The notes: generated by a model from the sequence alone, not told the origin. 64,000 nt of DNA from Desulfonatronum thioautotrophicum (GCF_000934745.1 NZ_JYNO01000016.1:17279-81278); one strand, 5' to 3'. Positions 16,357 through 25,940 are shown, numbered from the stretch's first letter. Program-made: numbers and translations.

Positions 16357-16620
16357 CACTACAGCGAAATTTCTACCTTATCGCCTGGTCTAAAATATTA
16401 ACCACGCCGGGGCACCCCTGGTTGACTGAAAAACTAGTCATAAGGAACAGGCGGGGATCACTGGGTAAGGAATCCCGGTTTTTGGCAATATGATTGCCAA
16501 CCTTTCCCAGCCAAAGCGTTTGTGGCGCACACGCACACAAACAATTCAGCGTTTTTCCGTGTGTTCCGTGGGTTGCCCCTGGACATTTTTCCATAGGGAA
16601 AACCAAGTTTCGCTGTAGTG
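16357..16620. mobile_element. Probable MITE or IS relic, 264 bp with 13-bp terminal inverted repeats
   Basis: CACTACAGCGAAA at 16357-16369 is perfectly inverted as TTTCGCTGTAGTG at 16608-16620. There is no credible coding frame between them and no clear target duplication. It ends 10 bases before the recD2 stop codon. Confidence 0.55.
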
Positions 16621-16629
16621 TTAATAGTC

Positions 16630-18828
16630 TCACTTATTGTCAAAAAAACCTCTCAATCGCCCATATAAATTCGAATATCGCTTTCCAATATTATTTTTGT
16701 TAATGGCTTTCGCCAGTTCTTTTTTCGTCCCCACAAGAACCACAAGGCGTTTGCCTCTGGTAATGCCTGTATAGATCAGGTTGCGCTGGAGCATGATGTA
16801 ATGAGTGGTCAACACCGGCATGATCACGGCGGGATATTCGCTACCTTGAGATTTATGTATAGTAGCGGCGTAGCCCAGGTCCAGTTCGTCCAATTCCATG
16901 AACTCGTAAAGCACATCCCGATCGTCGAAATGGACGACGAGTTCGCGCATTTCCTGATCCACTTTGGTCACTCGGCCGATGTCACCGTTGAAAACTAGTT
17001 TGTCGTAGTTATTTCGGATCTGCATGACCTTGTCGTTGACACGAAACTTTCGGGCTCCACGCTCAATGCATGGGCCAGAAGGGTTTAGGACCTCTTGAAG
17101 CACTATGTTCAGGTTGTCTGCACCTACTAATCCTCCATGCATGGGTGAGAGGACCTGAATATCGTTGATAGGGTCCAAACCGAATCTTGCAGGTATGCGT
17201 TCTGTGACCATGTTGATGATTACTTCAAGAGTTTTTTCCGGCTCCTCCTGGTGGATAAAGTAGAAATCGTCAGGATCTTGTCTAGGTTGGAGTTCAGGCA
17301 TATGACCGGCGTTGATTCTATGAGCGTTGCTGATGATGGAACTGTTTTGGGCCTGTCGGAAAATATCGTTCAAAGTTATCACTGGAACGACCTCGGAAGC
17401 AATAATGTCGTGCAACACATTGCCAGCGTTAACCGAGGGGAGTTGATAGATATCGCCTACCAGCACAACGGCGCATCCCAGTGGCACGGCTTGGACCAGG
17501 TGGTACATGAGGACCTGATCGATCATCGATGCTTCGTCCACCATCAGCAGATCAGCAGAGAGCGGCTTTTCAGCATTACGTTTAAATGAACCGCTGCTGG
17601 GACTAAATTCCAAAAGCAGGTGAATGGTTTTGGCTTGGTGGTTCGTGGCCTCACTCATACGCTTTGCGGCTCTGCCCGTAGGCGCTGTCAGTACGATGCG
17701 CTGAGTCAGGTGAGAAAAAATCCTCAGGATGGACTGGATGGTGGTGGTTTTACCTGTGCCGGGACCTCCGGTGATCACCATTACTTTAGCGAAAAGGGCA
17801 CAACGGACGGCTTCTTGTTGTTTTGTGGCCAACGACAAGTTCATCATGTCCTGAACCCAAACCAGGGCTTTGTCCATATCTACCTGTCGCACATTTCTTG
17901 GAGCATTGATCAGAGCGGACAAGCGCTTTGCTGTGCCTGCTTCGCAGTGATGATACTTGGTCAGATAGACCGATTTTCCTTTATCCGGTTGACATTCCTT
18001 CTGGCCCTGACCCTTTTTCGGTGGATGGTCGAGCACTATGTGTTTCCTCTCGACCAGTCTGGCAATACCCGGTTTCAAAATCTCCCGGTCCACTTTCAGA
18101 ATCTTTCCTGCTTTAGCGAGAAGCGGATCTTCAGGATAATAAACATGGCCTTCACCAGCCAGTTCATGCAGTACATGAACGATCCCGGCATCGATACGCA
18201 AAGGTGAAGCATTGGAAATCCCTAGAACCTGGGCGACATTGTCTGCTGTCTTGAACCCGATTCCCCATATATCCTGGACAAGTTGGTAAGGATTGTCCTG
18301 AATGATGGAAATGGCATCCTTGCCATACTGTTTGTAGATTTTTGGGGCATATGTCGAACGAACTCCATGATCTTGCAAGAATTTCATCAACCGGCGAATG
18401 GCCTTTTGGTCCTCCCAGGCCTGATGAATCAAACCGATGCGCTTTTTTCCGATGCCCTGAACCTTTGTGAGCAACTCGGTCTTATGGTCGATGATATCCA
18501 GGGACTGATCACCAAAAAGTCTCACTATGCGACCGGCCATTACTGGACCGATTCCTTTAATCAGCCCGGAACCGAGATATTTCCGAATAGCATTTGTAGT
18601 GGTAGGTAAGGCCGCCTCACAGTTCTGCACCTTGAATTGCGGTCCGTATTTAGGATGTGCTTCCCAGTCACCCCACAACTTAAAAACCTCACCAGGGTAG
18701 ACGGAATACAGATTGCCGACCGCAGTAAAAAATTCTTTATGATCCTTGGCGTGTACCTTGACCACGTAATAGCCAGTCTCATCGTTAGAATGAATTATTT
18801 TTTCAATCTGAGCATGAATATGAAACAT
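16630..18828 (-). CDS. recD2: RecD2-type DNA helicase
   Basis: 732 residues, normal for RecD2. The N-terminal OB-like and HhH regions (GSGLIKGIGPVMAGRIVRLF; VQGIGKKRIGLIHQAW) precede two RecA-like lobes: Walker A GGPGTGKTT, motif II LLMVDEASMID, LVGDIYQLPSVNAG (motif III), a UvrD-like C-terminal lobe with GYAATIHKSQGSEYP and the final TGITRGKRLVVLVG. A 5'-3' DNA helicase not in RecBCD, used in repair and mobile-element biology. Its start has no good Shine-Dalgarno, and base composition drops right after it, where the AT-rich element begins; its native promoter may have been replaced. Confidence 0.95.
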   Translation of the reverse strand: MFHIHAQIEKIIHSNDETGYYVVKVHAKDHKEFFTAVGNLYSVYPGEVFKLWGDWEAHPKYGPQFKVQNCEAALPTTTNAIRKYLGSGLIKGIGPVMAGRIVRLFGDQSLDIIDHKTELLTKVQGIGKKRIGLIHQAWEDQKAIRRLMKFLQDHGVRSTYAPKIYKQYGKDAISIIQDNPYQLVQDIWGIGFKTADNVAQVLGISNASPLRIDAGIVHVLHELAGEGHVYYPEDPLLAKAGKILKVDREILKPGIARLVERKHIVLDHPPKKGQGQKECQPDKGKSVYLTKYHHCEAGTAKRLSALINAPRNVRQVDMDKALVWVQDMMNLSLATKQQEAVRCALFAKVMVITGGPGTGKTTTIQSILRIFSHLTQRIVLTAPTGRAAKRMSEATNHQAKTIHLLLEFSPSSGSFKRNAEKPLSADLLMVDEASMIDQVLMYHLVQAVPLGCAVVLVGDIYQLPSVNAGNVLHDIIASEVVPVITLNDIFRQAQNSSIISNAHRINAGHMPELQPRQDPDDFYFIHQEEPEKTLEVIINMVTERIPARFGLDPINDIQVLSPMHGGLVGADNLNIVLQEVLNPSGPCIERGARKFRVNDKVMQIRNNYDKLVFNGDIGRVTKVDQEMRELVVHFDDRDVLYEFMELDELDLGYAATIHKSQGSEYPAVIMPVLTTHYIMLQRNLIYTGITRGKRLVVLVGTKKELAKAINKNNIGKRYSNLYGRLRGFFDNK

Positions 18829-18930
18829 AAGCTTTATATAGAGATTTATAGATATTTTTAGAAATATAAAAAAATTTTAGATAAAATCATGATAAAAAGA
18901 AAAAAGTTTGTGAGTCGTGAATATATTGGA

Positions 18931-20787
18931 TTAAAGCTTCATAAAGAAATCTTTTTTAGGTATATCTTTAGTTAAACGTTTTTTTAAGAAAAATTCATGA
19001 TTCATGATTTTATCAATATTCAATTCTTGAAAATTATCCTCAACTGAAAATGCATAATCTGCAGCACGTCTTGCATAATCTTCCAATCGATCAATTTGCA
19101 AGCTCTTCCTAATTTGAGCCGCGTTATCGTGTATTATTTTTTTAACTTCTTCTCGACAAAAACCACTGATTCTCAATTGTACAGCTATAACTGAATCTAT
19201 TCTTGATAAATCAATATTCTTTTCTGAAATTTGTTTGATAATATTGTTGTAAAAAAACTGGTAAACAGAATTAACCTTATTTTTTAATAGGTTAAAAGTA
19301 AAATTTAATTTGTTCTCGATTCTGATTTGCTTATTACTTGTAAATTGATTTTTTTTTGATTCGTACTCTGAATTAATTTTATTGAGAATTTCATCACTAA
19401 TAACGTTAAAGCCGTAATCAGTTGTGAGGTAAGCGCACATAGCAATAAATTCATCTTCGCCAAAAATTTTAAATTTTTTCCACTTCTGGGCAGCATACTG
19501 CAATGCTGCAAACGTGGTAAATATGTCTCTCCAATTTTCAACATAAATTAATGCATCACAATCTGTGGATCCGATATCAGATTTAAGATGATCATCAAAC
19601 TTAAATAAAACAAAATTTGATTCATGGGGGAGATCATAAGAATCAGAAATAGGTTGAAAACACATTATAGTGTTCTTATGATTTTTTATTTGGTTTCGCA
19701 AGTGCCAATCATCGCAACAATCGTCTATTAATTCAGATTTTCCACGAGAGTTCAACCAATTAGAATAATCAGGAAACGGTGGGAATTCACGGCGAAATTT
19801 TTCTCGCTGGGTGTTATGACGTTCCTTCATTGTAAAAAGTTGCTCGGCATGTTTAGTTGCGAGAAGGCTTCTCATCAGATTTAAAGCTAATCCAATGCCA
19901 TGCCAGTTTCCTGAAAAAATATCATCTCTTTCCTTTTTTTGTGATGACTTAAGATCAGTCTTTTCCTTATTGAAAGCGGAAGACAGCTTTATTTTAGCAT
20001 TGCGTTTTTTTTCATTATACAAAGTTCTTTCCTTCTTGAAAATAGTATGAGATTTAAAATGTTCAAAATCATTTTTCTTATAATTTTTTTTGCTGATTAA
20101 ACTCGATGTTTGATTTGTTAAGAGAGAGTCTGATGTTAAATGAAGATAATTCAAGTTATTTGCTAATGTGTAATCTTTAAATGAGGAGTCTTTCAATTCA
20201 GCAAAATCCACCTCAGATAAATGAGAATCAAGAATATTGTAATATGTATTTATTTCTGGCTTCCATCCTTGGATATATTCAATTTTTGAAATAGCTTTGT
20301 GTGCTGCCAGAATGTCAAAGCCTCTATTAATCTCCGTACATAATCCAGTAATAGGATGTGCACGGCAGACTAAAATATGCACATGCAAGTATTTAGTATT
20401 TACATGCAAGCCATAAATCAGTTTATGATCATCAAGTCCAAGATCGTGAATGAATATGTCTACTGCTTGATCAATTTGATGATTCATTGGTTGTTCAGAA
20501 TTCGGCCAAGAAATTACATAGTGGTTTACAGGGTTTTGGCTACGATTTGCAAGATATGCTAATGCGATCATTTCCATTTTGACAATTTCCTTTTCAACAC
20601 CCAAAACAAAACATCTGCATCCCCAATAAACGCATTTTCGTAAACGAGACAAATTTAAATTAATATCTTGAAATTTTTTTGTCTCATCAGATTTAGAAAC
20701 ATGTGTGTTCAGAATGTAGTCAATTTGTGAGCCGATTGCTGAAATTTTTGAACCCTTTTTCTTGTTAATAATTTTTTTAAAAATCAT
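18931..20787 (-). CDS. MOBP-type relaxase (TraI/MobA-like)
   Basis: 618 residues from the ATG at 20787 (AAGGA upstream). Motif I Tyr is in SQIDYIL. Motif III is GLHVNTKYLHVHILV, i.e. H-x-N-T-x3-H-x-H. After it come INRGFDILAAHKAIS and IEYIQGWK, all typical of MOBP relaxases of RP4-like and pTF-FC2-like plasmids. The long C-terminal part (after about 230) is charged and unknown. It should nick oriT and lead the strand in conjugal transfer. Overlaps mobC by 11 bases. Very AT-rich codon use, unlike recD2 next door. Confidence 0.88.
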   Translation of the reverse strand: MIFKKIINKKKGSKISAIGSQIDYILNTHVSKSDETKKFQDINLNLSRLRKCVYWGCRCFVLGVEKEIVKMEMIALAYLANRSQNPVNHYVISWPNSEQPMNHQIDQAVDIFIHDLGLDDHKLIYGLHVNTKYLHVHILVCRAHPITGLCTEINRGFDILAAHKAISKIEYIQGWKPEINTYYNILDSHLSEVDFAELKDSSFKDYTLANNLNYLHLTSDSLLTNQTSSLISKKNYKKNDFEHFKSHTIFKKERTLYNEKKRNAKIKLSSAFNKEKTDLKSSQKKERDDIFSGNWHGIGLALNLMRSLLATKHAEQLFTMKERHNTQREKFRREFPPFPDYSNWLNSRGKSELIDDCCDDWHLRNQIKNHKNTIMCFQPISDSYDLPHESNFVLFKFDDHLKSDIGSTDCDALIYVENWRDIFTTFAALQYAAQKWKKFKIFGEDEFIAMCAYLTTDYGFNVISDEILNKINSEYESKKNQFTSNKQIRIENKLNFTFNLLKNKVNSVYQFFYNNIIKQISEKNIDLSRIDSVIAVQLRISGFCREEVKKIIHDNAAQIRKSLQIDRLEDYARRAADYAFSVEDNFQELNIDKIMNHEFFLKKRLTKDIPKKDFFMKL

Positions 20788-21121
20788 AATTTTTTTTCCT
20801 TTTGGCTGACTCAACTATTTCTTTAGCCGTTAATTGTAGATCTTTGATCACCACCTCGATTGTAGAAGCAGAGGGAGTTCCTTCAACATAAAATTTTTTT
20901 AGTAAACTGACCAGCTGACTTAGTTCAGCCAAAATTAATATGTCTGTATTTTTTGCAACTTGCGATCCCAGGACTCGTTTTCGTATAAATTTACTCAAGC
21001 TTACACCTGCCTCACGTGCGTTGATTTCTAGCTGCCTTTTTTCAGAAAGGGTGAGCCGAAAATTTACATTGTGTCTCAAATTTTCTTTGTTATCATCGTC
21101 ATACTTTTTGGTCTTATTCAT
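20777..21121 (-). CDS. mobC: MobC-like relaxosome protein
   Basis: 114 residues from the ATG at 21121, which has GAGGA upstream. The N-terminal half has the ribbon-helix-helix start NVNFRLTLSEKRQLEINAR and EAGVSLSKFIRKRVLG, typical of MobC/TraJ-type accessory proteins that bind oriT and help the relaxase. The C-terminal part is helical (ELSQLVSLLKKFYVEG). Directly upstream of, and overlapping, the relaxase gene. Confidence 0.85.
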   Translation of the reverse strand: MNKTKKYDDDNKENLRHNVNFRLTLSEKRQLEINAREAGVSLSKFIRKRVLGSQVAKNTDILILAELSQLVSLLKKFYVEGTPSASTIEVVIKDLQLTAKEIVESAKRKKNYDF

Positions 21122-22236
21122 TATTTTATCCTCATACTTTAGATTCATCTGATTAAATATTTGTCAAAATATTAGTCAATCATGAAAATAATTGAAATAT
21201 GAAACTGAAAAATCGAATAAATTTCACATGGTTCATGTCGGTAGTGTCTCCCCTGATCAAGTTAAATTTTTTATGATTTCTGAAATAGAGCTTTAAATGA
21301 TATCACCGCCATATTTGAGGAGCAAACAACTTGCGAATCCAGTACTGTCAAGGCTGTATAACAACGATGTGCATCCAATGAGCTTCATCTTGAGTGACAT
21401 AATTTAGAGATATTTTCTAGATATTCAGAATGCTAGTCGCAATTGGGTAAATCCACTTACAAAAAGGTAAATGAGGAAAATAGTTTTGTCTCTTGATTAA
21501 TTTTCAGATTTATCGACATGATCGAAGTTGGTTGTTTATTTTCATGTTTATACAGACAAAGAGAGAAAATTTCATCCATTAAGTATTTATGCTTTTTACA
21601 CCCATGTTTTCAAAAAAAAAGAAATAATCAAAGGTTCTTCCCTGATAGGTATTGTTTCTCAATTGCTGTGAAATTTTTTTTATTTTAATTATCATAAAAA
21701 ATTTGATTTGCAATCAAGTTCCCATCCTGCCTATTTTTTTGACACCAGCAAGAACAATAACATTAATTTTAAAATTTCAAAACAAACTTGTCAACATTGA
21801 AAAGATCAGCATGAAATACATATTAACAAATGGTAAGATTGCTTGGAATAAAATTTAAAAAAGTTAGGAATAGGCATGTAAGAAAGTTATGTCAGCAATG
21901 GTGCTCGTTGAAAGCAAATATTGCACTGGAAGTATTGTAAATAAATAAAAGACTAGTGTAAATGAGAAAATGTAAAGATTGTGTTTAATAAGCAGAATAA
22001 ACTAGAAATCTGGCAAATTTATAACTATAGTGTATGAAGAAGCAAGCCAGCAAGAATTATATAATTATCGAATAATTAGCATTATACCAAAAAAAAAGAT
22101 TGCTCAGATTTTTTGAAAAAAACAAGAAGTTAACAAAAAAAAAGACAAAAAATAAAATGATAAAAAAACAACAAAAAACTATAAAGTCCAATGCATTTAA
22201 AAAAATCAGTAGTTACAATGTAGCAATGAATAAAAC
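21122..22236. other. AT-rich non-coding region with candidate oriT
   Basis: About 1.1 kb without a supported gene. It separates the leftward mob genes from the rightward traK-like set, which is where oriT lies in RP4-like plasmids. A short frame at 21652 has no ribosome-binding site. The nic-like sequence is listed separately. Confidence 0.5.
21703..21730 (+). other. oriT: Candidate oriT nick region
   Basis: CATCCTGC at 21723-21730 fits the MOBP nic consensus YATCCTG^Y in all 8 bases (cut after G21729). An inverted repeat TTGATT-TGC-AATCAA (21703-21717) lies just 5' of it, the position where relaxase-binding repeats sit in RP4 and relatives. It lies between the divergent mob and tra-like genes. 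The consensus is established knowledge; activity is inferred. Confidence 0.6.
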
Positions 22237-22332
22237 AACGAATTAGACAACCAACTAGACAACGAATGACTCAACGAATGACTCAACGAATGACTCAGTT
22301 AATGAATCAGTTAATTAGTCAGTGAATGGGCT
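22237..22332 (+). repeat. Tandem 12-bp repeats, eight copies (iteron-like)
   Basis: Eight contiguous 12-mers: three perfect AACGAATGACTC copies at 22261-22296, flanked by variants such as AACGAATTAGAC, AACCAACTAGAC, AGTTAATGAATC and AGTTAATTAGTC. Contiguous period near one helical turn suggests protein binding (Rep, partition or relaxosome). Stops in all relevant frames make a coding repeat unlikely. Confidence 0.7.
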
Positions 22333-22422
22333 AGCAATTGGTTGGTAAGCGCAATAAACATTTATCTTCGTATCAATATGGTATATAATATAATATATAA
22401 AAATAGTATATTAAAGAAAAAT

Positions 22423-22640
22423 ATGAAAAAAGTGAAAATCAACATATTCATGGCTTGGGAGCGTGAAAGGATGAGTTGGAAAGTCAATCGTCAATCTTAA
22501 GCCATACAATTTTACTACCCTAAAGATTTCTTATGACAAATAAGTGGATTACGTAGACACAAACAACAACGATATAGATGATCAAAATTTGTTCAATGAG
22601 CAGTTAAAAAATACTTTTAAAACTAGTTTGTCTATGACTA
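22423..22640 (+). pseudogene. Decayed copy A of the traL-like ATPase gene start
   Basis: The sequence from ATG 22423 resembles the first ~190 bases of the intact ATPase gene at 24495 (ribosome-site spacing, the GGGAAAGGAGG-like P-loop region, and a GTAGACACAAACAACAACGA block matching the VDTDN codons) but has stops in frame. Nearly the same text recurs at 23602. Confidence 0.65.
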
Positions 22641-22854
22641 GTAAATAGATATATGCAGATTTTTTTTAGGGTAAACTAATATAAGCAATTATTGGTAAGA
22701 GCTTTACAAATTTATAATTCATGATATTAAGCAATTCATCAAAAAAATTAAAAAAATTTGCAAAGATTGAAAAAATAAACTTTTTATACTATCAGAATGC
22801 TGTATGTATAGTCATCGTTAAAAATAATCAAAAAATTGTAAGATGCACTCATGC

Positions 22855-23568
22855 ATGCAAGATATGTTATATCTTAAGGAGACCATCGATAAAGCAAAAA
22901 ATGCACTGGATGCATTAAAAAAAACCTGTTAAGATGTCGGGTAAAGAAGTGAAAAAGAAATTATACAAATTCAAAATTAAGTATATACTTTGAAGGAAAT
23001 AGCTAAAGCTTTTAAAGAAGGCGATGTGTTTAATTTAATGCCAAAATCGATTGCCTAAATTTTTAGAAAAAAAACAAAAAAAGAAAAGTCAAGAGAATGA
23101 AAAAAAATGCTGAAAAATTTCAACAAAAAAACTAAAAAGGCCTCCCCTATTTTGTAAACAGAAGAAACAAATGATTTATGCAATAACACTAGTGTCCCAA
23201 CAAGCAAGATGCGCCTTGCGGTATGTTGCTGTAATACATGTGCAATTTGGTCATAGAGCGATGTAACGACTTGAAACGTTTTTGGAAACCATAGCGCGTG
23301 CAATGCAGTAGTGCTGCACTAAGAATGCAGTTTATAAATAACAATCAGCATATCAGCTACAGATTTCTACAGCACCATAGTATAGACATATGAGACAAAT
23401 CCAAATATATTAAATAGATATAAATCCTCTCTACAGTTCCCAATAGGTAGCCAATCTTAACCTGATAGAATCATGTGAAATATTGTTGGGACACTAGTGA
23501 TGCAATAATTCAAAATTTGATTGGCCAGTGAAAGGTTATTCAGAATTTGAAGCGAAGCCTGAGATATT
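22855..23568 (+). pseudogene. Decayed copy of the traK-like gene, split by a MITE
   Basis: From ATGCAAGATATGTTATATC to the end, this matches the intact gene at 24034 block by block (GAAGGCGATGTGTTTAAT, CCAAAATCGATT, TTTGAAGCGAAGCCTGA) with frameshifts and stops. A 313-bp element with a 9-bp target duplication sits at 23187-23499 inside it. Confidence 0.75.
23187..23499. mobile_element. 313-bp MITE with 17-bp perfect TIRs and 9-bp target duplication
   Basis: CACTAGTGTCCCAACAA (23187-23203) is exactly inverted at 23483-23499. ATGCAATAA flanks both sides (23178-23186 and 23500-23508), and removal restores the alignment with the intact traK-like gene. A short minus-strand frame (MHALWFPKTFQVVTSLYDQ) inside may be the transposase N-terminus of the parent IS, so this is probably an internally deleted IS. 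Confidence 0.9.
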
Positions 23569-23601
23569 TTAATATAGAATACCAATAATTTGGAAAAAAA
23601 T

Positions 23602-23800
23602 ATGAATAAAATGACAATAAACATATTAATTAATGGCTGAGGAGCGTGAAAGGGGGGGGCGGCAAGTCAATCGTCAATCTTAAGCCATACAATTTTTGCT
23701 ACCCTAAAGATGTCTGATGACAAAAAAGTTGATTACGTAGACACAAACAACAACGATATAGATGATCAAAATATGTTCAATGAGAAGTAAAAAATTTTTT
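23602..23800 (+). pseudogene. Decayed copy B of the traL-like ATPase gene start
   Basis: Starts ATGAATAAAATGACAATAA and includes a GGGGGGGGCGGCAAGTCAAT P-loop relic, then stops. It is close to copy A at 22423. The unit parA-relic plus traK-like gene is thus present twice before the intact ATPase gene. Confidence 0.65.
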
Positions 23801-24033
23801 TAAAAACCTGTTTATCTAGGGTTAATAAATAGATCAAGGCAGAATGTTTTTTTTAGGATAAATAAATATAAGCAATTATTGGTAAGAGCTTTACAAATTT
23901 ATAATTTATGATATTAAGCAATTCGTCAAAAATATTAAAAAGGCTTGCAAAGATTGAAAAATTAACTTAATATGTATCGGCATTCTGTATTTAGAGTCAA
24001 CGTTAACAATAATAAAAAAAAGGGGGAAGATGC

Positions 24034-24465
24034 ATGCAAGTAAGTTATGACATTAAGGAGACCACCAAAAAAGCGAAAATTGCCCTGGAAACATTAAAAA
24101 GGAATAAAAGACCTGGGGAGGGATCGTGTAAAGGAGGGAAAGTGAGTGTTTTAGAAGCAATTAAGCCAGAAATCGAGCAACTTTTAAACGAAGGGTATAC
24201 GTCGAAGGAAATAGCTGAAGCTTTAAAAGAAGGCGATGTGTTTAATGTTCTGCCAAAATCGATTACTCAAATTTTTAGCAAAACAAACAAAAAACAAAAA
24301 AAAGTTAAAAGAAAGAAAGGAGATGCTGAAAAAATCAACAAAAAAACTAAAAAAACTTCAACCATTTTACAAGCAGAAGTAACAAATGAGTTAGGCAATA
24401 ATTCAAAAGTTGATAGGCCAGCGAAAGGTTATTCAGAGTTTGAAGCGAAGCCTGACAGATTTTAA
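24034..24465 (+). CDS. TraK-like DNA-binding mobilization protein (143 aa)
   Basis: GGGGGAAG precedes the ATG. After a basic N-terminus comes a helical segment 'VSVLEAIKPEIEQLLNEG' followed by 'YTSKEIAEALKEGDVFN' and LPKSITQIFS, an HTH-like pattern shared with short oriT- or centromere-binding proteins such as RP4 TraK. The C-terminal half is very Lys-rich and ends SEFEAKPDRF. It is followed 29 bases later by a ParA/TraL-like ATPase and a membrane protein, the traK-traL-traM plan of RP4 (stbABC in R388 is the alternative). Similarity is at the pattern level only. Confidence 0.6.
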   Translation: MQVSYDIKETTKKAKIALETLKRNKRPGEGSCKGGKVSVLEAIKPEIEQLLNEGYTSKEIAEALKEGDVFNVLPKSITQIFSKTNKKQKKVKRKKGDAEKINKKTKKTSTILQAEVTNELGNNSKVDRPAKGYSEFEAKPDRF

Positions 24466-24494
24466 TTAATAATAACAATAAATTGGAGAAAAAT

Positions 24495-25181
24495 ATGAAC
24501 AAAATTATAAACGACATAATAATAGTAGGGGGCGGGAAAGGAGGAGTTGGCAAGTCAACCATTAATCATGCAGTTATAGATATGCTAATGATGTCTGCTG
24601 GCCAAAAAGTAATTTGCGTGGACACAGACAACAGTAATCCAGATGTATCAAAATGTGTTCAAAGGACAGTAGAAACTTACTTATACAATATAGATGTTCA
24701 AGATGGGTATGTAGATATTGGAGCAATAATTGAAAATAAAACAGATTCGGCAATTGTTATAAATACAGGTGCTAGATCAACTAATGGATTAATCGAAAAT
24801 GGATACATTCTTTCTGAAGTAGCCAAGGAAATGGACCGAAAAATTATCGTTTTATGGCCAATTAATGAAGATAAAGATTGTATAGAATTATTGGCTGATT
24901 ACTTTGAAGGATCTAAAGATTATAATTCAATTTATGTTCTTAAAAATACATACTTTGGAAATAGTTTTTTTCTTTATGAAAATTCTAATATAAAAGATAA
25001 AGTTTCAGGAACAATAACGTTTCCGAATTTAAGCCATTTAATTACACCATATATTACAAATAAAAGACTTGCTTTATGGGAATTGGAGGAAGAAAAAGGT
25101 TTTCGCTTAGCTGAAAAGTCGGTGCTGTACCGATTTCGAAATGAAGTAAAAAAATCTTTTAATGGAGTTCTGTATGAATGA
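24495..25181 (+). CDS. TraL/StbB-like ParA-family ATPase
   Basis: 228 residues from the ATG at 24495 (GGAG upstream). The deviant Walker A GGGKGGVGKST (residues 12-22; signature Lys15) and VDTDN mark it as a MinD/ParA-type ATPase. After that it resembles the plasmid TraL/StbB group: VINTGARSTNGLIENG and a C-terminal region with no classical ParA dimer signature. Likely role: plasmid stability or placing the relaxosome at the membrane. It overlaps the next gene (ATGAATGA). Confidence 0.82.
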   Translation: MNKIINDIIIVGGGKGGVGKSTINHAVIDMLMMSAGQKVICVDTDNSNPDVSKCVQRTVETYLYNIDVQDGYVDIGAIIENKTDSAIVINTGARSTNGLIENGYILSEVAKEMDRKIIVLWPINEDKDCIELLADYFEGSKDYNSIYVLKNTYFGNSFFLYENSNIKDKVSGTITFPNLSHLITPYITNKRLALWELEEEKGFRLAEKSVLYRFRNEVKKSFNGVLYE

Positions 25182-25821
25182 ACTAAATAATATAAGAGAA
25201 GCTTTTAAAATTATCCACGGAAGAGAATTAAAAGATACAGAAATTCAGCGATTAATAACTATAGCAAATATCTTTGGATTTAAAACAAATGACCCAATGT
25301 TTCCAATTTTCGCTGGACTTGATATTTATTATGGAGCATTTTCAAAATTTCCAAAAAAAATATCAGAATCAGTTCAAACATCAGCATCGGATGCTACATA
25401 TTATGCTGCTATCAAAGCTGAAGCTCAGATAAACATGGCTGTAGCGCAACTTGTTCCATCCGTCGAAAAAGCAGTAGAAAAGGCTGCAGAAAAAACAATC
25501 GATCGTGTTAAAATAATGGAAAGTTCTGTCTTCATGCTAACTATTATTTTCATAATTTCTGTAATGACTATTTTAGGAATAATTTCAGGTTCGAGAATTT
25601 TAGATTCTTTGAAAAATGGTTACATTTCTTGGTTTGAATTTTGGGAATATATAAAATGGGGCATCGCCTTAGGCATATCGGGGCCTATATTTATGTTTTT
25701 AGCTGTTGCAGAATGGCTTAATTTTAACAATTATGAAGGAAAAAGTTGGTGGAGGTGGCTTGCAGGATTTATTAGTTTGACCACAGTTTGTATAATTATG
25801 TACAAAGTATTTACCTTATAG
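25174..25821 (+). CDS. Membrane protein in the mobilization operon (215 aa; TraM/StbC position)
   Basis: Starts MNELNNIREAF with GGAG upstream and overlaps the ATPase stop by 8 bases. Residues about 1-120 are soluble and helical (AKSEAQINMAVAQL-type, then a VEKAVEKAAEKTIDRVK coiled-coil segment). Three hydrophobic segments follow: SVFMLTIIFIISVMTILGII, then ALGISGPIFMFLAVAEWL, and the last WLAGFISLTTVCIIMYKVF. It occupies the place of TraM in RP4-like operons. The exact family is unknown. It may anchor the ATPase to the membrane. Confidence 0.65.
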   Translation: MNELNNIREAFKIIHGRELKDTEIQRLITIANIFGFKTNDPMFPIFAGLDIYYGAFSKFPKKISESVQTSASDATYYAAIKAEAQINMAVAQLVPSVEKAVEKAAEKTIDRVKIMESSVFMLTIIFIISVMTILGIISGSRILDSLKNGYISWFEFWEYIKWGIALGISGPIFMFLAVAEWLNFNNYEGKSWWRWLAGFISLTTVCIIMYKVFTL

Positions 25822-25940
25822 CATACAATTTTTATTTTTTTTTATAAATATATAGTAATTTATTATGATTATCGCAGACAAGATAATAATTTTATGTGGT
25901 ATTTATTTCTGAATTGTTTTTTTCTGTGTAATATATTTCA

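Noticed and set aside
8758..18861. TAGATATTTTTAG shared at 8759 and 18849 as attachment sites of an element
   Set aside because: Low-complexity AT words recur often here; no integrase or other support for a boundary at 8.76 kb.
22237..22332. CRISPR array or coding repeat in the 12-bp tandem block
   Set aside because: No unique spacers between units, and stops occur in the frames, so iterons are the simplest reading.
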